From Muriiphilus sp048268845 (lineage in GTDB: Bacteria > Pseudomonadota > Alphaproteobacteria > Rhodobacterales > Rhodobacteraceae): a stretch of DNA of 64,000 bases. Within the stretch, counting starts at the first letter, position 1; every line of letters starts with the position of its first letter. The stretch lies in the NCBI GenBank assembly GCA_048268845.1, contig JBLWUQ010000001.1, positions 372,001 to 436,000 of the forward strand, read 5' to 3'. The translations under genes were made by a program, and so were the position numbers. This document shows, piece after piece, positions 10,017 to 19,495 of the stretch. The notes under the pieces are model-generated. The model saw nothing but the letters and a program-made list of their open reading frames with translations, was not told the DNA's origin and searched no databases.

Positions 10017-10823
10017 CTACGCCGGTTTCCCCAGCCGCCCGCGCGTCAGCGCTAGCAGGACGAGCACGGACCCGAGCACGACAGCGGTCATCAGCGCCAA
10101 CAGCACGCCCCCCGCGTCGCCCGCCATGTCGGCCTCCGACACCAGCACCAGCAGCCCGTTCGAAGTGTTGTATCCGGCGTGCAGCAGGATGCACAAAAGC
10201 ACGCTGCCAGTGCGGTTGATCAGCCACGTATACCAGAACGCATGCGCGGTGATCGACACCAGCAGGAACCCGATCTGCACGCCAAGCGCTGACACCGGCA
10301 CCTCGCCCGCGCGCACCGCCGGATCGCCCCAGAGCAGCGGAAAGTGCCAGAACGCCCAGACCAACCCTAACAGCAAAGTCGCGCGAAACGGGGTCAGGGT
10401 TTCCTGCAAGTCCGGCAACCCGAACCCCCGCCACCCCGGCTCCTCGTTGCCGCCGCCGACCAGCGCCATGAACACGAACAACGGCGCATAGGAGGCCAGC
10501 CGCGCAGGCGCGAGGCCGAAGTCGATGGAATGGCCCAAGGCGACGAACAGCGCCGAGGCGATGGCCACCATGAGCACCGGAAAGCCCAGCACGAACAGAT
10601 ACCAGCCCAAGCCGACCCGCCACTTGAACAGACCCTTGAACCACGCCCACGGATCGCGCCCCATTGCGGCTGTCACGATCAATGCGGCGATCAGCGGCCC
10701 GAAACCGCCGAGATTGTGGCCCAGGGTCGCAAGCGGACCCTCGCCCTGCCAGAACCCGAAGACCCAGGCGCTCCACGACAGCGCATAGGCGATCAGCACG
10801 AAGACGAAGAACGGATGTCGCAT
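10017..10823 (-). CDS. CPBP family intramembrane metalloprotease
   Basis: Integral membrane protein of 268 residues with about seven hydrophobic segments, starting MRHPFFVFVLIAYALSW. CPBP (CAAX prenyl protease 2/Rce1-like) motifs are present: EEPGWRGFGLPDLQ (motif 1, metal-binding Glu pair), then F-W-H-F-P-L-L-W (motif 2) and a late His in LLHAGYNTSNG. Bacterial relatives serve in bacteriocin immunity or membrane proteolysis; the substrate here is unknown. A second CPBP gene with the same motifs lies at 43832. The start at 10823 is chosen because upstream in-frame sequence is Arg/Gly-rich non-coding DNA. Confidence 0.88.
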   Translation of the reverse strand: MRHPFFVFVLIAYALSWSAWVFGFWQGEGPLATLGHNLGGFGPLIAALIVTAAMGRDPWAWFKGLFKWRVGLGWYLFVLGFPVLMVAIASALFVALGHSIDFGLAPARLASYAPLFVFMALVGGGNEEPGWRGFGLPDLQETLTPFRATLLLGLVWAFWHFPLLWGDPAVRAGEVPVSALGVQIGFLLVSITAHAFWYTWLINRTGSVLLCILLHAGYNTSNGLLVLVSEADMAGDAGGVLLALMTAVVLGSVLVLLALTRGRLGKPA

Positions 10824-10981
10824 GGTGCGGGCCTCGGAGCGCCTTCCTGTGGCACAGGCGCTTTTATCACGTCGGCGACCATCGGAAAACGTGTCCCCTT
10901 GCCCCTCGACGCCATGCCGCCTGTTGGCCTTGCCGCCGCAAGCGCATAGTCTTGCAGCGACGCCACCACCGGAACCCGCCC

Positions 10982-11491
10982 ATGACCCCCGACGACATCT
11001 CCCGTCTGCCCTATCGCCCAAATGTCGGCATCATGCTGGCCAATCCGGAGGGGCTGATCTTCGCCGGGCAGCGGATCGACGCGCCGCTTCTGGGTCTTGA
11101 CGAAACCGCCTGGCAGGCGCCGCAAGGCGGCATCGACGCGGGCGAGGAGCCTCTGGTTGCGGCCCTGCGCGAGCTTGAGGAGGAAACCGGCGTCACCCGC
11201 GATCTTGTCACCGTCGAGGCCGAGTATCCCGGCTGGATCACCTATGACCTGCCGCATGACGTGGTGCCGCGAATCTGGAAGGGCAAGTTTCGCGGCCAGC
11301 AGCAGCGCTGGTATCTCATGCGCTTTCACGGCGCCGACAACCAGATCGTGATCGAAACCGCGCACCCGGAGTTCCGGCAATGGACCTGGGTCGACCCGCG
11401 CGACCTGGTCGAGAAGATCGTGCCGTTCAAGCGTGACATCTATGCCCAGGTGATCGCGGCCTTCGGGGATAAGCTCAAGCCGTCTCGCTGA
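10982..11491 (+). CDS. rppH: RNA pyrophosphohydrolase (Nudix)
   Basis: Nudix hydrolase of 169 residues related to RppH, which removes pyrophosphate from mRNA 5' ends and so starts decay. It opens with LPYRPNVGIMLANPEG and contains a complete Nudix box from GGIDAGEE to RELEEETGV, followed by the family W-L-x-Y-D-L-P and QQQRWYLMRF segments. The Nudix box could also fit diadenosine polyphosphate hydrolases (the IalA name is used for homologues). The 159-nt gap to the divergent CPBP gene should hold its promoter. Confidence 0.92.
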   Translation: MTPDDISRLPYRPNVGIMLANPEGLIFAGQRIDAPLLGLDETAWQAPQGGIDAGEEPLVAALRELEEETGVTRDLVTVEAEYPGWITYDLPHDVVPRIWKGKFRGQQQRWYLMRFHGADNQIVIETAHPEFRQWTWVDPRDLVEKIVPFKRDIYAQVIAAFGDKLKPSR

Positions 11492-11501
11492 GAAGGTCGC
11501 C

Positions 11502-11978
11502 ATGATTCGCCCGATCGCCCTCATCGCCGTGCTGCTCGCCCCCGTTCCCGCGCTGGCGCTGTCGTGCCTGCCGTATTCCCACACCCAGGCATTCCTCGAC
11601 GCCGATGCCTCTGCCGACAATTATCTGGTGGTGCTGGGCCGGCTCGATTTCGACAGCGGCAATCTGCCCCGGACCGATGGCGTGACCGAGGCCAGGGGCG
11701 CCACGTTTTCCGCGCAGGCTACGGGCAATTCGCTGTCCTATGCCGGGTTCATCACGCCGTTCAGACAGAGCATCACCGTCCACATCGACTGCGCCGGTGT
11801 CTGGTGCGGCGGGCTCGAGGCCGGGCACCGCTATCTGATGTTCCTGCGCCAGACCGGTGGCGGCTATCGGCTGGACCAGATGCTGTGCGAGACAAATGCG
11901 TTCTACGAGCCGACGCCGGACATGGAGGCCGATATCGTCACCTGCATGCAGGGCGGCCCCTGCGCCCCGGCGCGATAG
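11502..11978 (+). CDS. Secreted Cys-containing protein of unknown function
   Basis: Predicted secreted protein of 158 residues: signal peptide MIRPIALIAVLLAPVPALA, then a mature domain starting near LSCLPYSHTQAFLDAD. Six cysteines remain in the mature part (C-L-P-Y; HIDCAGVWC; MLCETNAF; TCMQGGPC), suggesting disulfides in the periplasm. The cysteine spacing is faintly reminiscent of NTR/TIMP-like folds, but this is only an impression. It begins 10 nt after rppH and is probably co-transcribed with it. No function is assigned. Confidence 0.75.
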   Translation: MIRPIALIAVLLAPVPALALSCLPYSHTQAFLDADASADNYLVVLGRLDFDSGNLPRTDGVTEARGATFSAQATGNSLSYAGFITPFRQSITVHIDCAGVWCGGLEAGHRYLMFLRQTGGGYRLDQMLCETNAFYEPTPDMEADIVTCMQGGPCAPAR

Positions 11979-12147
11979 CCGCGAAACGCGCCGCCGGTTT
12001 CCGATCCGCTCCAGCCCACGTCGCAAATCCGCGCCATAGGGTCGCTTGCCCACGTTTTGCCAGTTGTGAACCCGCCCGTTGCGCCGTATCTGCGTCAGCG
12101 GGACACCTCTCCCCAACGAGGGGCGCATATCTGGAAGGATAGCACCA

Positions 12148-13290
<1,143 letters not shown>

Positions 13291-13294
13291 TGAG

Positions 13295-13314
13295 GGGCGG
13301 GGCAAACCCCGCCC
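13295..13314 (+). other. serC-serA intercistronic hairpin
   Basis: GGGCGGGG (13295-13302) and CCCCGCCC (13307-13314) form a perfect 8-bp stem with a CAAA loop just after the serC stop. There is no U-run, so it more likely stabilises the serC mRNA end than terminates transcription. Confidence 0.5.
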
Positions 13315-13346
13315 TCCCCCATCATCCCCAGATACAGGAGCCCGCA

Positions 13347-14939
13347 ATGGCCCCCAGAGTTCTCGTCTCCGACTCTCTTTCGGAAACCGCCGTCCAGATC
13401 TTCCGCGACCGTGGCATCGACGTCGATTTCCAGCCCGCCCTTGGCAAGGACAAGGAAAAGCTGCTCGAAGTGATCGGCAACTACGATGGTCTCGCCATCC
13501 GCTCGGCCACGAAAGTGACTGCCGATGTGCTCGACAGGGCCACCAACCTCAAGGTGATCGCCCGCGCCGGGATCGGCGTTGACAACGTCGACATTCCGGC
13601 GGCCTCCAAGAAAGGCGTGATCGTGATGAACACGCCGTTCGGCAACTCGATCACCACCGCCGAACACGCGATCGCGATCATGATGGCGGTCGCGCGCCAG
13701 ATCCCCGAGGCCGACGTCTCGACCCAGTCGGGCAAGTGGGAGAAGTCGAAGTTCATGGGCGTCGAGCTGACCGCCAAGACGCTCGGCGTCATCGGCTGCG
13801 GCAATATCGGCTCGATCGTCGCTGACCGGGGCAAGGGCTTGCGCATGAAGGTGATCGCCTACGACCCCTTCCTGTCGCAGGAGCGTGCCGACAAGATGGG
13901 GATCGAGAAGGTCGATCTGAACACGCTGCTGGCGCGCGCCGATTTCATCACCCTGCACGTCCCCCTGACCGACAAGACCCGCAACATCCTGTCGGCGGAA
14001 AACATCGCCAAGACCAAGAAGGGCGTGCGCATCATCAACTGCGCCCGAGGCGGTCTGGTGGACGAGGTGGCGCTGGCCGAAGCCTTGAAGTCGGGCCACG
14101 TCGCCGGTGCCGGCTTCGACGTCTTCGAGGTCGAGCCCGCCACCGCCAGCCCGCTGTTCGGCCTGCCCAACGTCGTCTGCACGCCGCACCTTGGCGCGGC
14201 CACCACCGAGGCGCAGGAGAACGTCGCCCTTCAGGTCGCCGAGCAGATGTCGGACTACCTCTTGGATGGCGCGGTGCAGAACGCGCTGAACATGCCGTCC
14301 GTGACCGCCGAGGAAGCCAAGGTCATGGGGCCCTGGATCAAGCTCGCCGGGCATCTGGGTGCCTTCGTCGGCCAGTTGACCGATGAGCCGATCGAGGAGG
14401 TCAACATCCTGCTCGACGGTGTCGCCGCCGAGATGAACACCAAGGCGCTGGATTGCGCCGTGCTCGCCGGGCTGCTCAAGCCCGCCAACCAGGATGTGAA
14501 CATGGTGTCCGCCCCGGTCATCGCGGCGGATCGCGGCATCAAGACCTCGACCACGACGCAGGCCAGTTCCGGCGTGTTCCACGGCTATGTCAAGGTGACG
14601 GTCAAGACGGCGAAGCGCGAACGCTCCATCGCCGGGACCGTCTTCACCGACGGCAAGCCGCGCTTCATCCAGATCAAGGGCATCACCATCGACGCCGCCA
14701 TCGGCCAGCACATGCTCTACACCACCAACCGCGACGAGCCCGGCATCATCGGCACGCTGGGCGTGACGATGGGCAAGCACGGCGTGAACATCGCCAACTT
14801 CACCCTTGGCCGCACCGAATCCGGCGGTGACGCCATCGCGCTGCTCTACGTCGATGCGCGGGTGGCGGACAACGTGCTCGAGGAACTGCGCCAGACCGGG
14901 CTGTTCCAACTGGTCGCGCCGCTCGAATTCGAGGTCTGA
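13347..14939 (+). CDS. serA: D-3-phosphoglycerate dehydrogenase
   Basis: NAD-dependent first enzyme of the phosphorylated serine pathway, 530 residues. The substrate domain starts MAPRVLVSDSLSETAV. The Rossmann loop is LGVIGCGNIGSIVADRGKG, followed by catalytic residues in CARGGLVDE (Arg), the GFDVFEVEPA region (Glu) and CTPHLGAATTEAQENVA (His). A long ASB domain and a C-terminal ACT domain (about residue 455 onward, EPGIIGTLGVTMGKHGVNI) make this the type I long form, usually regulated by serine. CAGGAG precedes the ATG at 13347; upstream in-frame codons read through non-coding sequence. Confidence 0.96.
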   Translation: MAPRVLVSDSLSETAVQIFRDRGIDVDFQPALGKDKEKLLEVIGNYDGLAIRSATKVTADVLDRATNLKVIARAGIGVDNVDIPAASKKGVIVMNTPFGNSITTAEHAIAIMMAVARQIPEADVSTQSGKWEKSKFMGVELTAKTLGVIGCGNIGSIVADRGKGLRMKVIAYDPFLSQERADKMGIEKVDLNTLLARADFITLHVPLTDKTRNILSAENIAKTKKGVRIINCARGGLVDEVALAEALKSGHVAGAGFDVFEVEPATASPLFGLPNVVCTPHLGAATTEAQENVALQVAEQMSDYLLDGAVQNALNMPSVTAEEAKVMGPWIKLAGHLGAFVGQLTDEPIEEVNILLDGVAAEMNTKALDCAVLAGLLKPANQDVNMVSAPVIAADRGIKTSTTTQASSGVFHGYVKVTVKTAKRERSIAGTVFTDGKPRFIQIKGITIDAAIGQHMLYTTNRDEPGIIGTLGVTMGKHGVNIANFTLGRTESGGDAIALLYVDARVADNVLEELRQTGLFQLVAPLEFEV

Positions 14940-14959
14940 GGCCCAACGATCAATGCCAG

Positions 14960-14988
14960 GGCCCCGGTGGCAACGCCGGGGCCTTTTT
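14960..14988 (+). terminator. Rho-independent terminator after serA
   Basis: GGCCCCGG (14960-14967) pairs with CCGGGGCC (14976-14983) around an 8-nt loop and is followed at once by TTTTT (14984-14988). This is a textbook intrinsic terminator 20 nt after the serA stop. Confidence 0.92.
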
Positions 14989-15014
14989 GCTATCTCAAGC
15001 CCGGAGGAGCCACC

Positions 15015-15746
15015 ATGCGCGCCTATGCGATCGGAGACATTCACGGCCACCTGTCCGAGCTTGAGCGGGCGCATCGCCTGATCCGTGCGGACCGTGACCG
15101 GGTGGGCGACGGCGACGCGCCGGTCGTCCATGTCGGCGATCTCTGCGACCGTGGGCCGGACACGCGCGGCGTGATCGACCTGCTCATGGCGGGGATCGGC
15201 CGGGGTGCGCCCTGGGTGGTGCTCAAGGGCAATCATGACCGGATGATGGCGCGGTTTCTCGATCCGGTGCCGCGCCGCGACCATCGCTTGCGCGAAGGTC
15301 TTTTCTGGCTGCACCCCAGCCTTGGCGGCAAGCAGACGCTGGCCTCCTACGGCATCGACACCGGCACCGACGCCGAGGCGATCCACCGCGCCGCCCGCGA
15401 CAGGGTTCCCCAAGCGCATCGCGCCTTCGTCGAGACCCTGCCGACCTCATATCGCCTGGGTGACATCTTCTTCTGCCACGCCGGCGTGCGCCCCGGCGTG
15501 CCACTGGAAAACCAGGTCGAAGACGACCTGATCTGGATCCGCCGCGAGTTTCTCGACAGCACCGCCGACCATGGCGCGCTGGTCGTCCATGGCCATACCC
15601 CGGTCGAGGTGGTCAGCCACTACGGCAACCGCCTGAACATCGACACCGGCGCCGGCTACGGCGACCCGCTCAGCGCCGTGGTGCTCGAGGGGCGCAGGGC
15701 CTGGCTGCTGACCGAGGAGGGGCGCGTGCGGGTGGACCCGCGCTAG
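15015..15746 (+). CDS. Calcineurin-like metallophosphoesterase
   Basis: Phosphatase of 243 residues with the full PPP/ApaH-like motif set: GDIHGHL near the N-terminus, GDLCDRGPDTRG, KGNHDRMM, CHAGVRPG and VVHGHTP. These bind a di-metal centre and are typical of serine/threonine phosphatases or ApaH/PrpE-type nucleotide phosphatases. GGAGGAG lies directly upstream of the ATG at 15015. The substrate cannot be chosen from sequence alone. It stands alone after the serA terminator and converges on the lysozyme inhibitor gene. Confidence 0.9.
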   Translation: MRAYAIGDIHGHLSELERAHRLIRADRDRVGDGDAPVVHVGDLCDRGPDTRGVIDLLMAGIGRGAPWVVLKGNHDRMMARFLDPVPRRDHRLREGLFWLHPSLGGKQTLASYGIDTGTDAEAIHRAARDRVPQAHRAFVETLPTSYRLGDIFFCHAGVRPGVPLENQVEDDLIWIRREFLDSTADHGALVVHGHTPVEVVSHYGNRLNIDTGAGYGDPLSAVVLEGRRAWLLTEEGRVRVDPR

Positions 15747-15759
15747 CGCCCCGCCCCCG

Positions 15760-16113
15760 TCACTCCTGGTAGACGCATTCGGCCGCGTTGCCTTTTTCGA
15801 ACTGGTTGGTCAGCGTGGCGTCGCTGCCCTTGGTCCACCACTCATACGGACCGGACACATAGCGTGACCCCGACCCCGAGACCACGTTGACGAAAATGAC
15901 CTCCTGCCCGTCGATCGGGATCAGCGCGAGGTTGTTCATGCCGGCGTTGACATACTGGACGGTAAACGGCGTGCCAGCGTTGCAGGTGTAGTTCGCGGCG
16001 ATCACGCCGCTTTCGGAATCGAGGTTCAGGACCACCGACAGCGTCGCTTCGGCAAAGGCCGGCGGTGCCAGTCCCGCCATGCAAAACAGGGTGATCCATG
16101 CGTTCGGTTTCAT
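15760..16113 (-). CDS. MliC/PliC-type lysozyme inhibitor, periplasmic
   Basis: Secreted protein of 117 residues with signal peptide MKPNAWITLFCMAGLAPPAFA and an MliC domain. It shows the Y-T-C-N-A-G-T-P-F-T-V-Q-Y-V-N start, the family core SGSGSRYVSGPYEWWTKG, and the closing Cys in AAECVYQE, which should pair with the first Cys. MliC/PliC proteins block C-type lysozyme by inserting this SGSGxRY loop into its active site. No lipobox cysteine is present at the cleavage site, so it is predicted soluble periplasmic. AAGGAGG is well spaced before the ATG. Confidence 0.88.
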   Translation of the reverse strand: MKPNAWITLFCMAGLAPPAFAEATLSVVLNLDSESGVIAANYTCNAGTPFTVQYVNAGMNNLALIPIDGQEVIFVNVVSGSGSRYVSGPYEWWTKGSDATLTNQFEKGNAAECVYQE

Positions 16114-16219
16114 GTGTCTGCCTCCTTGGTGATCGTCTCACCATACGAAAAAATGCCCCGGCTCGGAACGGGAAACTCACGCGGCCGAACTTTCGCGGCG
16201 CCCGGCGCGATCCTGCGTC

Positions 16220-16250
16220 AAAAAAAGACCCCGGCGTCTCCACCGGGGCC
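16220..16250 (-). terminator. Rho-independent terminator after pnp
   Basis: Read on the minus strand, CCGGGGCC-type arms (16243-16250 and 16227-16234, one G-U) enclose an 8-nt loop and are followed by seven U (A-run at 16220-16226 on the plus strand). It lies 23 nt after the pnp stop and has almost the same core as the serA terminator. Confidence 0.9.
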
Positions 16251-16273
16251 CTCGTTTCGGCAGCGAGCGACGA

Positions 16274-18427
16274 TTACTCGTCGTCGCCGTCTTTCTTCTT
16301 GCGCTCTTCCGGCGGCAGTTCTTCGCCGGTTTCCTGGTCGACCATCTTCATCGCCAGACGCACCTTGCCGCGGTCATCGAAGCCCAGGAGCTTGACATAG
16401 ACCTCCTGGCCTTCCTTCAGCACATCCGACGGATGGTTCAGGCGGCGGCTTTCGATCTGGCTGACATGCACCAGCCCGTCGCGCTTGCCAAAGAAGTTCA
16501 CGAAGGCGCCGAAGTCGACGATCTTGACGACGGTGCCCTTGTAGACATGGCCTTCCTCCGGCTCTGCCACGATCGCATAGATCATGTCATGGGCCTTCTG
16601 GATCGCCTCGGCATTCGGCGAGGCGATCTTGATCACGCCATCGTCGTTGATGTCGACCTTGGCGCCGGACATTTCCACGATCTCGCGGATCACCTTGCCG
16701 CCCGAGCCGATCACTTCACGGATCTTGTCGGTGGGCACGGTCATCGTCTCGATGCGCGGGGCATGGGCCGAAAACTCCTGACGGCCAGCCGACAGCGCCT
16801 TGTTCATCTCGCCCAGGATGTGCAACCGGCCGGTTTTCGCCTGCTCGAGTGCCTTCTCCATGATCTCGGGCGTGATGCCGGCAACCTTGATGTCCATCTG
16901 GAGCGAGGTGATGCCGTTTTCCGTGCCCGCAACCTTGAAGTCCATGTCGCCGAGGTGATCCTCGTCGCCAAGGATGTCGGTCAGCACGGCATAGGAGCCG
17001 TCGTCTTCAAGGATCAGGCCCATCGCCACACCGGCAACCGGCGCTTTCAGCGGCACCGCCGCGTCCATCATCGACAGCGAGCCGCCGCAGACCGAGGCCA
17101 TCGACGACGAGCCGTTCGACTCGGTGATCTCCGAGACGACGCGGATCGTGTAGGGAAAATCGGTCGCCGCCGGCAGAACCGCCTGCAACGCCCGCCACGC
17201 CAGCTTGCCGTGGCCGATCTCGCGGCGTCCGGTAAAGCCGAAGCGGCCCACTTCACCGACCGAGTAGGGCGGGAAGTTGTAGTGCAGCATGAAGTTCGAC
17301 TTGTAGGTGCCGGTCAGCGCGTCGATCATCTGCTCGTCGTCGCCGGTGCCGAGCGTCGTGACCACAAGGCCCTGGGTCTCGCCACGGGTGAACAGCGCCG
17401 AACCATGCGTGCGGGGCAGGATGCCCACTTCCGACAGGATCGGGCGCACGGTGTCGAGCGCACGGCCGTCGATCCGCTTGCCGGTCTTGACCACGTCGCC
17501 ACGCACGACCGCGCTTTCGAGCTTCTTCAGCGCGTTGCCGAGGTTTTCGTCGGCCAGTTGCTCGTCGCTCAGCGCAGCCTTGATCGCGTCCTTGGCGGCA
17601 GCGACGGCGGTGACGCGCTCTTGCTTGTTGGTGTTGGCATAGGCCGCGCGGATCTTGTCTTCGCCAGCGGCTTTGACCGCGGCGTAGAGGTCGGAGTAAT
17701 CCTCCGGCTGGAAGTCGAACGGCTCTTTCGCCGCCACTTCGGCCAGCGAGATGATCAGGTCGATCACCGGCTGGATCTGCTGATGCGCGAAGTTGACCGC
17801 GCCCAGCATCTCGGCCTCGGACAGCTCATAGGCTTCCGATTCCACCATCATCACGGCATCCTTGGTGCCGGCGACGACGAGGTCGAGGCGCTGGTCGGGG
17901 TTCTCGCGCAGCTTGTGCATGTCGTCGCAGGTCGGGTTGAGGATGTATTCGCCATCCTCGTAACCGACGCGGCAACCGGCGATAGGGCCCATGAACGGCG
18001 CGCCCGAGATCGTCAGCGCGGCCGAGGCGGCGATCATCGCGACGATATCGGGATCGTTGACCAGATCGTGCGACAGCACGGTGCAGATCACCAGGACTTC
18101 GTTCTTGAAGCCGGGCACGAACAGCGGGCGGATCGGCCGGTCGATCAGACGCGAGGTCAGCGTCTCTTTCTCGGTCGGGCGCGCCTCGCGCTTGAAGAAG
18201 CCGCCCGGGATCTTGCCGGCGGCGTAGTATTTCTCGTTGTAGTGGACCGTGAGCGGGAAGAAGTCCTGTCCGGGCTTCTGCTCTTTCGCGAAGGTCACGT
18301 TGGCCATGACGGAGGTTTCGCCGAGCGTGGCGATCACCGAGCCGTCGGCCTGACGGGCAACCTTGCCGGTTTCCAGGGTAAGTGTCTCCTCACCCCACTG
18401 GATGGATTTTGTCGAAATATTGAACAT
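16274..18427 (-). CDS. pnp: Polyribonucleotide nucleotidyltransferase
   Basis: PNPase, 717 residues, a phosphorolytic 3'-5' exoribonuclease of the RNA degradosome. Two RNase PH cores are visible (the N-terminal one begins MFNISTKSIQWGEETLTLETG; the second has the T-G-R-R-E-I-G-H-G-K-L-A-W-R and SNGSSSMASVCGGSLSMMDA segments). A KH domain (IREVIGSGGKVIREI) and an S1 domain (GHVYKGTVVKIVDFGAFVNF) follow, then an acidic tail. The ATG at 18427 is the family start; the open frame further upstream is non-coding. pnp normally follows rpsO directly, but here rpsO is 6.4 kb away. A GGGAG-CA-CTCCC palindrome (18448-18459) lies in its leader and could take part in autoregulation (inference). Confidence 0.97.
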   Translation of the reverse strand: MFNISTKSIQWGEETLTLETGKVARQADGSVIATLGETSVMANVTFAKEQKPGQDFFPLTVHYNEKYYAAGKIPGGFFKREARPTEKETLTSRLIDRPIRPLFVPGFKNEVLVICTVLSHDLVNDPDIVAMIAASAALTISGAPFMGPIAGCRVGYEDGEYILNPTCDDMHKLRENPDQRLDLVVAGTKDAVMMVESEAYELSEAEMLGAVNFAHQQIQPVIDLIISLAEVAAKEPFDFQPEDYSDLYAAVKAAGEDKIRAAYANTNKQERVTAVAAAKDAIKAALSDEQLADENLGNALKKLESAVVRGDVVKTGKRIDGRALDTVRPILSEVGILPRTHGSALFTRGETQGLVVTTLGTGDDEQMIDALTGTYKSNFMLHYNFPPYSVGEVGRFGFTGRREIGHGKLAWRALQAVLPAATDFPYTIRVVSEITESNGSSSMASVCGGSLSMMDAAVPLKAPVAGVAMGLILEDDGSYAVLTDILGDEDHLGDMDFKVAGTENGITSLQMDIKVAGITPEIMEKALEQAKTGRLHILGEMNKALSAGRQEFSAHAPRIETMTVPTDKIREVIGSGGKVIREIVEMSGAKVDINDDGVIKIASPNAEAIQKAHDMIYAIVAEPEEGHVYKGTVVKIVDFGAFVNFFGKRDGLVHVSQIESRRLNHPSDVLKEGQEVYVKLLGFDDRGKVRLAMKMVDQETGEELPPEERKKKDGDDE

Positions 18428-18663
18428 GTACGTATCGTATCCTGTATGGGAGCACTCCCGGCCCTCCGGGTCTCCCGTTTTCATGGCGGCCCCATTGCCG
18501 CCGACCCCTATCACCATTTCGAGCGCCGGGGTCAGGGCGCCGCGTCTCAGATGCGCGGGCCATACAGGAAAAGGCGCTGCGGGGGAAGGGGGGTTGGACT
18601 GGTGCGGCCGACAAGCCGGGGGACGCTGTCCCCCACGTTCAGCTTGCAAGCAACCTGAACGCT

Positions 18664-18692
18664 CCCCCTGGAGTATTTCGCCCAAGATGAAG
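18664..18692 (+). repeat. Interspersed intergenic repeat, copy 1
   Basis: CCCCCTGGAGTATTTC then GCCCAAGATGAAG. It is nearly identical to the reverse complement of 31219-31246 and related to 40169-40200. As in those copies, a GC-rich hairpin lies just before it. This is a short interspersed element of the genome, in intergenic DNA. Confidence 0.7.
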
Positions 18693-18744
18693 CACCGAAC
18701 GCCTGGTTTCGCGCGCGTTAACCTTGATGGCGTATGAACAGGCC

Positions 18745-18761
18745 CGTGCACGAAAGTGGTA
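18745..18761 (+). repeat. 17-bp direct repeat, left copy
   Basis: CGTGCACGAAAGTGGTA, identical to 22140-22156. The two copies bracket 3.4 kb containing small accessory genes and a recombinase remnant, so they may be attachment-site remnants. No tRNA overlaps either copy. Confidence 0.6.
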
Positions 18762-18871
18762 GAGTGGGTAAGTTCCTGAAATAACGTATTTAAATGATTA
18801 GACAGGCTGTCCAGTTTCCTAGAGCATTGGGTGAATGTTTAGACGCAAGGGGCCGATCGTGCCGCATGGCT

Positions 18872-18905
18872 GACCCAGCCGACGAGGTTCGCGGCTGGGT
18901 CTTTT
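18872..18905 (+). terminator. Intrinsic terminator-like hairpin
   Basis: GACCCAGCCG (18872-18881) and CGGCTGGGTC (18892-18901) form a perfect 10-bp stem with a 10-nt loop, followed by TTTT on the plus strand. No plus-strand gene precedes it, so it either serves a lost gene or an unrecognised RNA. On the minus strand it lies just after the 64-residue gene and may also end that transcript despite lacking a U-run. Confidence 0.65.
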
Positions 18906-18918
18906 GATATTGGCGCGC

Positions 18919-19113
18919 TCACAGCTTGCGCGTCTTGCTGTTGCCGCTCTTGCTAACCTCAGTCACGGTCGTACGACCTGCAGGCCGATCGAAGATCAAT
19001 CCTGACTTGTAGTTGCTCGAAACGATCTTCTTTGACCCATCACTACGGGTGTGTGTGGTCTTCTTGGTATAAGTTCCGTTTCCGTGATAATGGCGCGTTG
19101 TTTTGCTGGTCAT
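18919..19113 (-). CDS. Small basic protein of unknown function (64 aa)
   Basis: Short, strongly basic, Ser/Thr/Lys-rich protein (MTSKTTRHYHGNGTYTKKT...). No cysteine, signal peptide or membrane segment is seen. The start at 19113 is supported by AAAGGAG 7 nt upstream; an in-frame earlier ATG lacks such a site. It lies 41 nt after the 76-residue secreted protein gene on the same strand, so both probably form a small operon divergent from the PPR-like gene. It is not recognised, and its base composition is more AT-rich than the core genome. Confidence 0.6.
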   Translation of the reverse strand: MTSKTTRHYHGNGTYTKKTTHTRSDGSKKIVSSNYKSGLIFDRPAGRTTVTEVSKSGNSKTRKL

Positions 19114-19154
19114 GACAATACTCCTTTCTTCCAAGAGACGTGGTCCAGTTGAGC

Positions 19155-19385
19155 TTAGCGCTTAAGCCACCAGCCGCTGGGGCAGACGCCCGGGTCGCCG
19201 GCGCGCCCGTACTTCTTGATCGAGATCATCCGTCCGGCTTCCCAACCGACGCACCGGTAGATCTTGATATTCTGACGAATTAGCTTCCCGACGCCTCCAG
19301 CGGATGCGGTATGAATTCCGCTTATCGAAGCGAGCGTCGCGGCAGCGGCCAGCGCCATGAGCGATTTTGAAAGCTTGCGTTTCAT
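19155..19385 (-). CDS. Small secreted two-cysteine protein (76 aa)
   Basis: Small exported protein: signal peptide MKRKLSKSLMALAAAATLAS...HTASA with cleavage near residue 28, then a basic mature peptide of about 48 residues. The mature part has two cysteines (IYRCVGWEAG and GVCPSGWW) that could form one disulfide. TTGAGGAG precedes the ATG at 19385 with good spacing. It is the first gene of a two-gene minus-strand unit and is divergent from the PPR-like gene over 110 bp. The function is unknown; size, charge and export would suit a secreted effector or inhibitor, but nothing in the sequence proves it. Confidence 0.6.
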   Translation of the reverse strand: MKRKLSKSLMALAAAATLASISGIHTASAGGVGKLIRQNIKIYRCVGWEAGRMISIKKYGRAGDPGVCPSGWWLKR

Positions 19386-19495
19386 ATTTTTTCTCCTCAA
19401 GTTTGGTTTCACTTCCTCCGGACTTCCTGTCCGGCAATTCCAAACTGCCATATCGACCGCGAAACGCACCAAACGCTACCCAAACAGGTTGGAGA

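Larger units (their letters stand above)
18428..18918. other. Gene-free stretch upstream of pnp
   Basis: This 490-bp stretch has no credible gene. It holds the pnp leader, a GGGGGAC-GCT-GTCCCCC hairpin (about 18617-18633), a GTTCAG/CTGAAC inverted repeat, an interspersed repeat (18664-18692), one copy of a 17-bp direct repeat (18745-18761), the segment TTAGACGCAAG (18839-18849, seen again at 21482-21492), and a terminator (18872-18905). The second half is more AT-rich than the surroundings and looks like the edge of acquired DNA. Confidence 0.7.

Noticed and set aside
13295..13314. serC-serA hairpin as a terminator.
   Set aside because: No U-run, and serA follows at once with a good ribosome site; a true terminator comes after serA.
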